A stretch of 64,000 nucleotides of DNA from Flavobacteriaceae bacterium MAR_2010_188 (lineage in GTDB: Bacteria > Bacteroidota > Bacteroidia > Flavobacteriales > Flavobacteriaceae). Positions within the stretch are counted from its first letter, which is position 1; each line of letters begins with the position of its first letter. This document shows, piece by piece, positions 28,601-37,260 of the stretch. The position numbers and the translations under genes are program-made. Location: positions 1,580,001 to 1,644,000 of the forward strand of contig LT629302.1 in the NCBI GenBank assembly GCA_900104375.1, read 5' to 3'. The notes beneath the pieces were generated by a model, which was not told the DNA's origin, did no database searches, and saw only the letters and a program-made list of their open reading frames with translations.

Positions 28601-29148
28601 TGACCGGTATTAATAGAGCCAAAGGTGTTTTCCATTGGCACTTGCCAAGCAAAATCAGTATAGGCATTTCCTGTTCCGCTCAACTGAAGAGAATAACCAA
28701 TTACCTCGGCATCTTCGAAGACGCCAATATCAGTACTAACCATTCCGTCAGCTGGTCCACCAACAGCAGTAAAAGAACCCTCATAACTAAGAAATTGGAT
28801 TACTACATTACCTGGACCGATAAGGGCAAGTCCATCTGGGGCACCATTTTGCAATCCATTAGTAGGCAAAAAAGTTGATACTGTACCGTATCCGCCTTGT
28901 TGATCAGGAATTAATCCAACAAAAGTGATAGCTGAGCCGTAAGTGCCGCCGCCATTACCATTGTAAAGTACCACGGAATAATCAGATAAATCTGTTCCTG
29001 CAGGTCCTGCTATTTCTAGTCCCTCATTAAGATCTCCTCCATCATTGTCATAATGGATTTCGTTGATAAAAACTGACTGAGCCGCCATGAAGTTTGCGAC
29101 TAACAGAAAAATAATTAAAAATGTTTTTGAATGTAATTTTTGTGTCAT
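25630..29148 (-). CDS. Giant secreted nuclease-like protein, three lamin-tail repeats, T9SS sorting domain
   Basis: 1172 aa. A signal peptide (to about residue 23) is followed by three similar units of about 165-175 residues, each starting INEIHYDN or INEFHYDN, each with LYNGN and FLSYEGSF-type blocks. They match lamin-tail-like domains. An OB-like domain follows (about 545-720). The EEP hydrolase domain (about 760-1070) has AAWNIEWFGSS, GVEEITD, FIIGDFNDD and SDHFPV. A Cys-rich hinge (DKVLVCHNGNSLCIS) precedes a type-A T9SS C-terminal domain (YVSPNPAINNTTVYLSG ... VYTKLIIL). This predicts an extracellular DNase or phosphodiesterase, perhaps for DNA scavenging. Monocistronic, with its own terminator. 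Confidence 0.9.
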   Translation of the reverse strand: MTQKLHSKTFLIIFLLVANFMAAQSVFINEIHYDNDGGDLNEGLEIAGPAGTDLSDYSVVLYNGNGGGTYGSAITFVGLIPDQQGGYGTVSTFLPTNGLQNGAPDGLALIGPGNVVIQFLSYEGSFTAVGGPADGMVSTDIGVFEDAEVIGYSLQLSGTGNAYTDFAWQVPMENTFGSINTGQDFGGQVIDPDPEPDPNPSTTNGLVFINEIHYDNGGADTGEAIEVAGLAGINLDGYSIELYNGNGGALYNSTTLSGVIENQESGYGTISFQISGIQNGAPDGVALVGPEGLIQFLSYEGTFVAVGGSADGVLSRDIGISESGSGGTTTSLQLVGEGSYYEDFTWTEQTSSFASPNPNQKFIAAEPVLWINEFHYDNDGTDAGEAIEIAGTAGTDLSNYALLLYNGNNGSLYNTMTLSGTIPNQQGGYGTMDFEYPTNGIQNGSPDGIALINIDGDEVIQFLSYEGSFPAIGGAADGLSSTDIGVSEPGNTTIGYSLQLIGEGQSYDAFTWAEPMANTFGEINTSQSFGGDVVDPDPEVFELITIAEARDTALGTKVWIEGTLTVSDQFGNTAYIQDETGGIAIFSDMVTAEGLYQIGDQLKVIGTLSAFNNQIQISDLEVVEFLGQGSLIEPITITLAQIEDYRGQLVRINDVNFLGSDPILFGNSNFVISDETATGELRIDADVDDLVGKTKPDYCQEVVGIVGRYRELNQLLPRQASDLPCAEEYNPVYPGSEISKELTFEVAAWNIEWFGSSSNSPASSAADSDAVQKEAVKEILLGLNADAIGVEEITDIALFAEMIGEMEGYGYVLSDAVSYPNDTSGESQHVGLVYKTDVIDIVETKVLLETIHPYYNGGDDSYLSDYPVEDHTRFYASGRLPFMVTANATIEGQTEEMNFVVLHARANTGSDQDVDYAMRRYDVEVLKDSLDAYYPKDNLFIIGDFNDDVDETVANGVSTTQSSYFEYVNDADDYTVLTATLSEMGFRSTISYPDMIDHIMVSNELVDNYIEGSATVHYEFYTADYAYTASDHFPVSVRMVLVEEDDSCGENGDKVLVCHNGNSLCISKNALPGMMAKGAVMGSCEADALFIYVSPNPAINNTTVYLSGLSKGKATLSVYDLSGNVKLSKSIVIPDESTFEYPLNISQLAAGVYIVKVQNNKGDSVYTKLIIL

Positions 29149-29366
29149 GGAGAATATTTTTTAGCCTCACAAAGAACTGAAAAATAAGACAAAACGCTTT
29201 AATTACATATTAACAAAAAGCCCGCAAATGCTATCAAATTGTTAATTACTCAAATTCAAAAAATGTAACTTCAACAAAATCAAAACTATAGTAATTGATA
29301 AATATTATCGATAATTCATGTTTTCGTGAAAACGATAAAATCTAAAAAAGGTAACTCTCATTTTTC

Positions 29367-29374
29367 TATATTTG
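29367..29374 (+). promoter_or_regulatory. -7 promoter box of tRNA-Leu
   Basis: TATATTTG, identical to the rRNA and tRNA-Lys boxes, predicts a ~47-nt leader. No TTG at the usual distance. Confidence 0.55.
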
Positions 29375-29424
29375 CAATCGGAAATTTCTACTACCAAACG
29401 TTGAAATTTTTTAAGAGTATTTAT

Positions 29425-29509
29425 GCGCACGTGGCGGAATTGGTAGACGCGCCAGCTTGAGGGGCTGGTGATCGCTTAGATCGTGGAAGTTCGAGTCTTC
29501 TCGTGCGCA
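29425..29509 (+). tRNA. tRNA-Leu (anticodon GAG)
   Basis: 85 nt, class II with a long variable arm. Acceptor GCGCACG pairs with CGTGCGC (29502-29508), with discriminator A. Anticodon stem CCAGC / GCTGG encloses TTGAGGG, giving anticodon GAG. The D-arm TGGCGGAATTGGTAGACGC is typical of tRNA-Leu. CCA not encoded. Confidence 0.96.
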
Positions 29510-29690
29510 CTTTAATTGCTATTCTCCTTCATTAAGCTTTATTTTAATGCAATTTGGCCTTGTCTTCTTCACGTTAATCATATCAGCTTAAAAATTCGAA
29601 CAAAAAAAATAACTGCCATCATCCCATTCTATTTTTAATTCAAATTGTTTCTAAAAAGTTTATTCATAAAAATCTATTAAAGAACTTAGG

Positions 29691-29715
29691 TTGTCTATTA
29701 TTTTTGATAGATTTG
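29691..29715 (+). promoter_or_regulatory. Promoter and dyad operator of the carotenoid operon
   Basis: TAGATTTG (29708-29715) is a TAnnTTTG box predicting a start 18 nt before the merR ATG. An inverted repeat TCTAT-N8-ATAGA (29694-29698 and 29707-29711) overlaps it, in the position expected for a MerR-family operator. The TTG at 29691-29693 is only 14 nt from the -7 box. Autoregulation by the adjacent regulator is inferred. Confidence 0.5.
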
Positions 29716-29736
29716 TTTAACGTTTTTTAAATAACT

Positions 29737-30669
29737 ATGAACAATGTAAAATCGAGCTTCAGTATCAGGGATTTAGAAAATCTCAGTGGTATAAAGGCGC
29801 ATACAATCAGGATTTGGGAAAAACGTTATAACCTCTTACAACCAGAGCGCACCGATAGCAATATTAGAACCTACAATTTAGAAAGTCTTCAAAAACTTCT
29901 AAACATCAGTTATCTTAATAATAATGGTTATAAAATCTCTAAAATTGCGAAATGCTCTGATGAGGAAATGACCGCTTTGGTAAAAGAACATGCCCGTGAT
30001 AGCGAGAAACATTCGAACGCTATCAATTCATTAAAGCTTGCCATGATCAATTTTGATCAAGGTCTATTTTATAGGACTTATCAAGATTTAGAAAGAAACA
30101 ATTCTTTTGAAGAAATCTTTAATGACGTCATTATGCCGCTTTTGAATGAAATTGGGCTTTTATGGCAAACAGATACTATTACTATTGCCAATGAACATTT
30201 TATAACTTCCTTGATAAGACAACAAATCTTGTTGAATATTGAGAAAAAACAGAGCAATTTTGAGTTTAGTAATGACCAAGTTTTTGTTTTGTTCTTACCT
30301 TTAAACGAGATACACGAATTAGGTTTAATGTTTCTCTATTATATTTTGCTCGATCATGGTATACAGACCATTTACTTGGGGCAAAGTGTGCCAATGAGCA
30401 GCTTAAAGTATTTTGTGAAACTATACGATAAAGTGACCTTTGTCTCGTACTTCACAATTAAACCGAATACTGGCAAAGTGCTGGATTATTTAAATGACTT
30501 CAAAAAAGATATTCTTGTAAACGACCAAAGCAACTTTTGGGTTTTAGGAAGAAAATTGATGGAAGTCCGATTAACCAACCTTCCACAAAATATTAAAGTA
30601 TTCAGTTCTGTAGATGCTTTAAAAAAGCAATTAAAAGTGACTAATAAAAACCAAACAATCCTCTCATGA
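29737..30669 (+). CDS. MerR-family regulator with CarH/LitR-type cobalamin domain
   Basis: 310 aa. A winged helix MerR DNA-binding domain (8-75: FSIRDLENLSGIKAHTIRIWEKRY) is followed by a four-helix bundle (about 95-170) and a Rossmann-like B12-binding domain (about 180-300). Both cobalamin signatures are exact: W-x9-EH (W143, E153, H154) and E-x-H-x2-G (E191, H193, G196). In CarH, adenosylcobalamin keeps the protein on DNA in the dark and light releases it. The residue after the Trp is Q144; in Thermus CarH that place holds the His that caps cobalt after light. It overlaps crtI by four bases (ATGA) and probably represses the whole operon. Confidence 0.9.
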   Translation: MNNVKSSFSIRDLENLSGIKAHTIRIWEKRYNLLQPERTDSNIRTYNLESLQKLLNISYLNNNGYKISKIAKCSDEEMTALVKEHARDSEKHSNAINSLKLAMINFDQGLFYRTYQDLERNNSFEEIFNDVIMPLLNEIGLLWQTDTITIANEHFITSLIRQQILLNIEKKQSNFEFSNDQVFVLFLPLNEIHELGLMFLYYILLDHGIQTIYLGQSVPMSSLKYFVKLYDKVTFVSYFTIKPNTGKVLDYLNDFKKDILVNDQSNFWVLGRKLMEVRLTNLPQNIKVFSSVDALKKQLKVTNKNQTILS

Positions 30670-32144
30670 AAAGCAGCATTGCCATTATTGGTTCAGGATT
30701 TTCAGCATTAGCAGCCTCATGTTATCTTGCTAAAGAAGGATTTAAGGTCACCATTTATGAAAAGAACTCCACAATTGGTGGTAGAGCAAGGCAATTTAAA
30801 AAGGACGGATTTACGTTCGATATAGGTCCTACTTGGTATTGGATGCCAGATGTGTTTGAAAGATTTTTTAACGATTTTAGTAAAAAACCATCAGATTATT
30901 ATCAATTAGAAAAGTTGAATCCAGCCTACTCTGTATATTTTGGTAAGGATGATTTTATCACGATTGAAGATACGCTCGAAAAGATATATTCTGCGTTCGA
31001 AAAAGAAGAGCCCGGAAGTTCTAAAGAATTAAAAATCTTTATTGACAATGCACAGCATAATTACGATGTTGCTATTAAGGATTTGGTATACCGTCCGGGA
31101 ATTTCTCCGATGGAACTTGCGACTCCTGCAACACTTATGAAGCTAGATCAATTTTTTAGCACCATTAAAAAAGATGTGAGAAAGAAATTCAAAAATGATA
31201 GACTGGCCCAAATCTTAGAATTCCCAGTGCTTTTTTTAGGAGCTAAACCAGACAATACACCTTCATTTTATAGTTTCATGAATTATGCAGATTTCGGCCT
31301 TGGCACATTTCATCCTAAAAAGGGAATGTATCAAGTAATCTTAGGAATTGCTGAACTAGCTAAAAGTTTAGGGGTTGAAATAAAAACCGATTCTGAAGTA
31401 AGTCAGATTGTAATTTCAGACAATAAAGCCATTGGTGTTGTGGTGAATGATAAATTTGAAGAAAGTGATGTGGTTCTTTCTGGAGCAGATTATCATCACT
31501 CCGAAACTCTGTTAGAAAAGAATCAACGACAATACTCTGAGAAATATTGGGAAAATAAAACCTTTGCACCTTCATCCTTACTTTTTTATGTAGGCTTCGA
31601 TAAAAAAATAAAAAACGTAAATCATCATACCCTCTTTTTTGACGTTGACTTCGATCAGCACGCTAAAGAGATTTATGATAACCCCAGTTGGCCTAAAGAC
31701 CCGCTATTTTACGCAAGTTTCCCATCAATTACAGACAACTATTGCGCTCCCGAAGGCAAAGAAGCGGGAATTTTTCTTATTCCTTTAGCTCCAGATTTAA
31801 AAGACTCAAAGGAAATAAGGGAAGAATATTTCAATAAAATCATTGACAGATTTGAAAATTTAACTTCACAATCGGTAAAAAATAATATTATATTTAAGGA
31901 GTCTTATTGTGTAGATGATTTTAAAAAGGACTACAATTCATATAAAGGAAACGCCTACGGCATGGCAAATACCTTGTTTCAAACTGCCTTTTTAAGACCA
32001 AAACTGAAGAGTAAAAAAATTGCTAATTTATTCTTTACTGGGCAATTGACCGTACCTGGACCTGGTGTTCCACCCTCTTTAATTTCGGGTAAGTTAGTTT
32101 CAGAATTGATTAAAAAAAATGAAAAAACAAAAAGTCTGGTTTAG
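30666..32144 (+). CDS. crtI: Phytoene desaturase
   Basis: 492 aa, normal CrtI size. The N-terminal FAD-binding motif is AIIGSGFSALAASCYLAKEGFKVTIYEKN with GGRARQF, and the C-terminal family signature is FFTGQLTVPGPGVPPSLISGK. It converts phytoene to lycopene by successive desaturations at the membrane. The start overlaps merR by four bases, and the stop is immediately followed by the crtB ATG, so translation is coupled. Confidence 0.96.
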   Translation: MKSSIAIIGSGFSALAASCYLAKEGFKVTIYEKNSTIGGRARQFKKDGFTFDIGPTWYWMPDVFERFFNDFSKKPSDYYQLEKLNPAYSVYFGKDDFITIEDTLEKIYSAFEKEEPGSSKELKIFIDNAQHNYDVAIKDLVYRPGISPMELATPATLMKLDQFFSTIKKDVRKKFKNDRLAQILEFPVLFLGAKPDNTPSFYSFMNYADFGLGTFHPKKGMYQVILGIAELAKSLGVEIKTDSEVSQIVISDNKAIGVVVNDKFEESDVVLSGADYHHSETLLEKNQRQYSEKYWENKTFAPSSLLFYVGFDKKIKNVNHHTLFFDVDFDQHAKEIYDNPSWPKDPLFYASFPSITDNYCAPEGKEAGIFLIPLAPDLKDSKEIREEYFNKIIDRFENLTSQSVKNNIIFKESYCVDDFKKDYNSYKGNAYGMANTLFQTAFLRPKLKSKKIANLFFTGQLTVPGPGVPPSLISGKLVSELIKKNEKTKSLV

Positions 32145-32984
32145 ATGAAATCAATTTTCGACATGGTCTCTCGAGAGTGCAGCAAAAAGGTTACTCAATC
32201 TTACAGCACCTCATTTTCTTTAGCTACCAAACTATTGGCCGACAGCATACGACAAGATATTTATAACATTTATGGGTTTGTCCGTTTTGCGGATGAAATA
32301 GTAGATTCTTTTCATGATTACGACAAGGATGAACTTTTTAAGAGATTTGAAGTAGATTTGCATCTGTCTCTCGCCAATAAAATCAGTTTGAATCCGATAT
32401 TGAATTCTTTTCAAGAGACATTTCATAAATATAAAATAGATATTGCTTTGGTCGAAGCCTTTATGGCTAGTATGAGAATGGACCTAACCAAGAAAAAGTA
32501 TCTGACCGAAGCAGAATATAAGGATTACATTTATGGTTCGGCCGACGTGGTAGGTCTCATGTGCTTAAAAGTGTTTGTTCATGGAGATAATGATAAATAT
32601 GAAGCTCTTAAATTATCTGCCCAGAGTCTTGGTTCTGCTTTCCAGAAAGTAAATTTCTTAAGGGATTTAAAGGCAGATTATGAAGATTTAAGTCGTTCCT
32701 ATTTTCCTAACACCAATCTAGATAGATTAGATGAAGCCTCTAAGCAAGCCATAATCGACGATATAGAAAGTGATTTTTCAAAAGGTTTGGAAGGCATAAA
32801 ATTATTACCGGTAGAAGCAAAATTCGGAGTTTTTATGGCCTATCGATATTACCATCAGTTATTGAAAAAATTGAAGAAAACACCAGCCTTGCACATAAGA
32901 TCTGCAAGGATAAGAGTACCAAACTATAAAAAATTTGAATTACTGACCAGAAGCTACGTTAAGTACCAATTAAACCTAATGTAA
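32145..32984 (+). CDS. crtB: Phytoene synthase
   Basis: 279 aa. It condenses two geranylgeranyl pyrophosphate molecules into phytoene. The two aspartate-rich magnesium-binding motifs are D50-x3-D54 (DEIVD) and D174-x3-D178 (DLKAD), in the FLRDLKADYEDLSRSYFP block. Its ATG directly abuts the crtI stop. No crtE (GGPP synthase) lies nearby, so the substrate must come from a gene elsewhere. Confidence 0.96.
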   Translation: MKSIFDMVSRECSKKVTQSYSTSFSLATKLLADSIRQDIYNIYGFVRFADEIVDSFHDYDKDELFKRFEVDLHLSLANKISLNPILNSFQETFHKYKIDIALVEAFMASMRMDLTKKKYLTEAEYKDYIYGSADVVGLMCLKVFVHGDNDKYEALKLSAQSLGSAFQKVNFLRDLKADYEDLSRSYFPNTNLDRLDEASKQAIIDDIESDFSKGLEGIKLLPVEAKFGVFMAYRYYHQLLKKLKKTPALHIRSARIRVPNYKKFELLTRSYVKYQLNLM

Positions 32985-32995
32985 AGTAGAGAATA

Positions 32996-33445
32996 ATGAA
33001 TGTGATATTTTGGATTGTTGTTTTTGTAGGAACTTTTTTGACCATGGAGTTCATGGCTTGGTTTACCCATAAATATGTAATGCACGGCTTTTTGTGGAAT
33101 CTTCACCGAGACCATCATCATAAAGATCATGATAGTTGGTTCGAGAGGAACGATGCCTTTTTTATCTTTTACGCGATTGTTAGTATGGTTTGTTTCTATT
33201 TATGGAGCTACGAAGATGTTTGGTATTGTCTACCAATCGCCTTGGGTATTTTATCATATGGAATTGCATATTTTGTCGTTCATGACATTTTTATTCATCA
33301 ACGTTTCAAGGTTTTTAGAAATGCTGACAATTGGTACGCAAAAGGCGTAAGACGGGCTCACAAAATTCATCATAAACATTTAGGTAAGCAAGAAGGTGAA
33401 AATTTTGGGATGTTAATCGTTCCGTTTAAATACTTCAAAAAATAG
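32996..33445 (+). CDS. crtZ: Beta-carotene hydroxylase
   Basis: 149 aa membrane di-iron enzyme of the fatty-acid hydroxylase superfamily. Histidine clusters are visible: HKYVMH (H25, H30), HRDHHH (H37-H42), HDIFIH (H96, H101) and HKIHHKH (H122-H128). It adds 3-hydroxyls to the rings of beta-carotene, giving zeaxanthin. Spaced 11 nt from crtB and 2 nt from crtY. Confidence 0.94.
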   Translation: MNVIFWIVVFVGTFLTMEFMAWFTHKYVMHGFLWNLHRDHHHKDHDSWFERNDAFFIFYAIVSMVCFYLWSYEDVWYCLPIALGILSYGIAYFVVHDIFIHQRFKVFRNADNWYAKGVRRAHKIHHKHLGKQEGENFGMLIVPFKYFKK

Positions 33446-33447
33446 TC

Positions 33448-34605
33448 TTGGCCAAGACTGAACCACCATACTTCGATTATATTATTGTTGGTAGTGGTTT
33501 GGCTGGTTTACAACTAGCGCTAGAATTTTCTTCTGACTCATTTTTCTCTGACAAAAAAATCGCCTTAATCGATTCTGACCCTAAGACCACAAATGACAAA
33601 ACGTGGTGCTTTTGGGAAAAAGGAAATGGAAAATGGGATGATATAGTTTCCAAAACATGGGAAACTGCTAATTTTTATAGTATCGATAAAAAGATTAAGC
33701 TATCACTCCCTCCCCATCAATATAAAATGGTTAAGTCAATAGACTTTTACAATCATGCAAAAAATGTTCTATCTGAAAACCCGAATATTAGCTTTATCGA
33801 AGATTCTATTATAAAAATCTGGGATACGAGTTCAAACCTTCATATAACTGGTAGAAAATCTGAATATTTGGCTGATTTGGTGTTTGATAGTCGAATTCCT
33901 CAAAATTTTTTTGATGATAAAAAATCAATAAAAATCCAACAGCATTTTAAAGGTTATATCATTAAAACCGAAAAGGAAATTTTTAATCCTGAAGAATTTA
34001 CAATGATGGATTATAGAATGCGCCATCAAAAGTCTACTAGTTTCATTTACATACTTCCACTTACAACTGATAAAGCTTTAGTTGAATATACCTTTTTCAC
34101 CCCAGATTTAGTTGAAGAGAACGTATATGATAGTCATCTAAAAACATATATTTCTGAGATTCTTAAAATTGAAAACTTCACGATTTTAGAAGACGAGAAA
34201 GGAAATATCCCGATGACGGATTTCAACTTTAATAAATATCATACGGATAGAATTACAAAAATCGGCACTGGCGGGGGTTGGGTTAAAGGTTCAACCGGTT
34301 ATTCTTTTAAAAACACGGAACGTAAGATTTCTATTGTAATCAAGAATCTGAAAGCAGGTAACACGCCATCAAACGGATTATTTAAAAAGAGATTTCAATT
34401 CTATGATTCCATTTTCTTGAGTGTTCTCAACGATTTCAATACAGAAGGAATGCAGATTTTTGAGAAATTTTATTCTAAAAATAAGGTGAACGATATTTTT
34501 GAATTTTTAGATGAAAAATCAAATTTTCAACAAGAAGTTAAAATCATGAGTTCGTTATTTTCAAAACATTTCATCCTTAGTTTGATGAAATATTTGAGAA
34601 GATAA
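33448..34605 (+). CDS. crtY: Lycopene beta-cyclase, TTG start
   Basis: 385 aa. The FAD/NAD-binding motif DYIIVGSGLAGLQLALEF lies at about 9-26, followed by DKTWCFWE and later GTGGGWVKGSTGYSF, features of the CrtY/CrtL family. It cyclises both ends of lycopene to give beta-carotene. The only start covering the dinucleotide-binding fold is TTG at 33448, two bases after crtZ; an ATG is not available before residue ~90. Last gene of the operon, followed by a terminator shared with acn. Confidence 0.92.
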   Translation: MAKTEPPYFDYIIVGSGLAGLQLALEFSSDSFFSDKKIALIDSDPKTTNDKTWCFWEKGNGKWDDIVSKTWETANFYSIDKKIKLSLPPHQYKMVKSIDFYNHAKNVLSENPNISFIEDSIIKIWDTSSNLHITGRKSEYLADLVFDSRIPQNFFDDKKSIKIQQHFKGYIIKTEKEIFNPEEFTMMDYRMRHQKSTSFIYILPLTTDKALVEYTFFTPDLVEENVYDSHLKTYISEILKIENFTILEDEKGNIPMTDFNFNKYHTDRITKIGTGGGWVKGSTGYSFKNTERKISIVIKNLKAGNTPSNGLFKKRFQFYDSIFLSVLNDFNTEGMQIFEKFYSKNKVNDIFEFLDEKSNFQQEVKIMSSLFSKHFILSLMKYLRR

Positions 34606-34660
34606 AACCGTAGATTCTTCAACTTAAACTCTTCAATTTCAAAAAAATTAAACATAAAAA

Positions 34661-34689
34661 AAATCCCACTTATAAGCGGGATTTTTTTT
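34661..34689. terminator. Bidirectional terminator between crtY and aconitase
   Basis: ATCCCACTT (34663-34671) pairs with AAGCGGGAT (34674-34682) with one mismatch. A run on the left, T run on the right, so it can serve both convergent genes. Confidence 0.88.
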
Positions 34690-34708
34690 AATTATATCTA
34701 TAAACTTC

Positions 34709-36973
34709 TTATGAAGCGTTCCTTCTCTTTATTAGATTCAAAGCTGAACCCTCGTTATACCAAGCAATCTGCGCATCGTTGTAAGTATGATTTACCTTAA
34801 TCAAATCCCTTAGCCCATCTTTATGAACTATTTCGACGGTCAATTGCTTGTCTGGTGCAAATTCATTTAAATCTATAAAATTAAAAGTGTCATCTTCTTG
34901 AATTAAATCATAATCCGATTCATTTGCAAAGGTTAACCCCAACATACCTTGTTTTTTAAGATTAGTTTCATGTATTCTAGCAAAAGATTTTACCAAAACT
35001 GCAGCAACTCCTAGATGACGCGGTTCCATTGCAGCATGCTCTCTAGAAGAACCTTCGCCGTAATTGTGGTCACCTACTACTATAGTTTTAATACCTTTAG
35101 CTTTATAAGCTCTCTGTACCGCAGGAACACCATCGTATTCCCCCGTCAGTTGATTTTTTACAAAATTGGTCTTCTTATTATACGCATTGATAGCACCAAT
35201 CAACATATTATTAGAAATATTATCTAAATGCCCTCTATATCTTAACCAGGGTCCAGCCATAGAAATATGGTCGGTCGTACACTTTCCGAAAGCCTTGATC
35301 AATAATTTAGCACCGGTAATTGTATCTCCGATAGGTTCAAACGGCTCTAATAGCTGCAACCTTTCTGAATCCTCACTTACCGTAACCTTAATGTGGCTAC
35401 CATCTTCAACAGGATCAATATAACCAGCATCTTCTACTGCAAATCCGTTCGGAGGCAATTCGATTCCTTGTGGTTCATCCAATTTCACTTCAACCCCATC
35501 TTCATTGATTAAAGTATCGTTCATTGGATCAAAATCCAATCGTCCAGAAATTGCAATTGCGGCAACCATTTCTGGTGAGCCTACAAACGCGTGAGTATTT
35601 GGATTTCCATCGGCACGTTTAGAAAAGTTTCTGTTGAAGGAATGGACAATTGTATTTTTTTCATCCCCCTTTACATCGCTTCTATCCCATTGACCGATAC
35701 ATGGTCCACAAGCATTGGTAAAGATGGTTGCATCCAAATCTTCAAAAATTTGAAGAAGACCATCTCTCTCTGCGGTATAACGTATTTGTTCTGATCCTGG
35801 ATTAATCCCAAAATCTGATTTTGCTTTTATATTTTTATCGACCGCCTGTTTTGCAATTGAAGCAGCTCTCGTAAGATCTTCGTAACTAGAATTTGTACAA
35901 GATCCTATTAGTCCCCAATCAACTTTAATTGGCCAACCGTTTTTTCTCGCTTTTTCTCCAAGCTCACCAACTGGCGTAGCCAAATCTGGAGTAAATGGAC
36001 CATTTAAATGAGGTCTCAAAGTATCTAAATCAATTTCAATAAGTTGGTCAAAATATGATTCTGGATTTTCGTAAACTTCATCATCCGCGGTAAGATATTC
36101 GCGGATTTTATTGGCTTCATCAGCAACTTCTGCTCTATCGGTCGCTCTTAAATAGCGTTCCATAGAATCGTCATAACCAAAAGTTGAAGTTGTAGCTCCG
36201 ATTTCGGCACCCATATTACAGATTGTGCCTTTACCGGTACAAGAAAGATTTTTTGCGCCAGGGCCAAAATATTCAACAATCGCTCCAGTACCACCTTTAA
36301 CGGTAAGAATACCTGCGACTTTTAGGATGACATCTTTTGCAGATGTCCACCCACTTAATTTTCCGGTTAATTTAACCCCGATTAGTTTAGGAAACTTTAG
36401 TTCCCAAGCCATTCCGGCCATCACATCTACTGCATCTGCTCCACCAACACCAATTGCAACCATACCAAGTCCACCTGCGTTAACTGTGTGCGAGTCGGTA
36501 CCAATCATCATCCCTCCAGGGAATGCATAATTTTCTAAAACAACTTGGTGAATAATACCAGCTCCTGGTTTCCAGAATCCGATTCCGTATTTGTTAGAAA
36601 CCGAAGCCAAGAAATCAAACACTTCATTACTAACTTCATTAGCGCGCTTTAAATCTTTTTCAGCACCCTGTTTCGCTTGGATAAGGTGATCACAATGAAC
36701 AGTGGTTGGGACCGCTACTTTTGGCTTACCAGCTTGCATAAACTGCAGGAGCGCCATTTGTGCTGTCGCGTCTTGACACGCAATTCTATCTGGCGCGAAA
36801 TCGACATAATCCTTACCTCGTCTAAAAGCTTGTGTAGGTTTACCATCCCAAAGGTGGGAGTATAAGATTTTTTCTGAAAGTGTTAGGGGTTTACCAACGA
36901 CTTTACGTGCTTCATCAACACGTTCAGCCATATGAGAGTAAACCTGTTTTATCATGTCTATATCAAATGCCAT
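34709..36973 (-). CDS. acn: Aconitate hydratase
   Basis: 754 aa, the mitochondrial-type aconitase usual in Bacteroidota. It interconverts citrate and isocitrate in the TCA cycle. Iron-sulfur ligands are the Cys in [13 protein letters not shown] and the pair in NACGPCIGQ. Substrate-binding blocks [50 protein letters not shown] and the C-terminal swivel domain are complete. Monocistronic, converging with crtY. Confidence 0.97.
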   Translation of the reverse strand: MAFDIDMIKQVYSHMAERVDEARKVVGKPLTLSEKILYSHLWDGKPTQAFRRGKDYVDFAPDRIACQDATAQMALLQFMQAGKPKVAVPTTVHCDHLIQAKQGAEKDLKRANEVSNEVFDFLASVSNKYGIGFWKPGAGIIHQVVLENYAFPGGMMIGTDSHTVNAGGLGMVAIGVGGADAVDVMAGMAWELKFPKLIGVKLTGKLSGWTSAKDVILKVAGILTVKGGTGAIVEYFGPGAKNLSCTGKGTICNMGAEIGATTSTFGYDDSMERYLRATDRAEVADEANKIREYLTADDEVYENPESYFDQLIEIDLDTLRPHLNGPFTPDLATPVGELGEKARKNGWPIKVDWGLIGSCTNSSYEDLTRAASIAKQAVDKNIKAKSDFGINPGSEQIRYTAERDGLLQIFEDLDATIFTNACGPCIGQWDRSDVKGDEKNTIVHSFNRNFSKRADGNPNTHAFVGSPEMVAAIAISGRLDFDPMNDTLINEDGVEVKLDEPQGIELPPNGFAVEDAGYIDPVEDGSHIKVTVSEDSERLQLLEPFEPIGDTITGAKLLIKAFGKCTTDHISMAGPWLRYRGHLDNISNNMLIGAINAYNKKTNFVKNQLTGEYDGVPAVQRAYKAKGIKTIVVGDHNYGEGSSREHAAMEPRHLGVAAVLVKSFARIHETNLKKQGMLGLTFANESDYDLIQEDDTFNFIDLNEFAPDKQLTVEIVHKDGLRDLIKVNHTYNDAQIAWYNEGSALNLIKRRNAS

Positions 36974-37015
36974 ATTATTATTTTAAGGTTTGAAATTTGT
37001 TAATTGAATATCATC

Positions 37016-37023
37016 CAAAGGTA
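37016..37023 (-). promoter_or_regulatory. -7 promoter box of aconitase
   Basis: TACCTTTG on the minus strand (37023 to 37016), predicting a 39-nt leader. The rest of 36974-37260 is AT-rich with no supported gene. A hairpin AATCTCA / TGAGATT at 37238-37259 probably ended the decayed acyltransferase gene. Confidence 0.5.
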
Positions 37024-37260
37024 CGAAATCGAGAAGAGAATCGAAAATATGTAATAAAAATAACCATTCGGTAGAAATACTTCAACGTAATGGTTATAAT
37101 ACACCTTTTTGTTGAAATAAAATCATTAAAATTGGATTTTAATATGAATTTAATAATTTCAGAAATCGAGTCTATTTCAACTGATCGAAACTGAATTATT
37201 TTTTATCCTTAAATACTTCAACTTTAAAAAGACTTATAATCTCATTCAGCAGTGAGATTA

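Noticed and set aside
27500-29100. Nucleotide repeats in the nuclease gene as a CRISPR or repeat array
   Set aside because: They encode three diverged lamin-tail-like protein domains; there are no short regularly spaced repeats.
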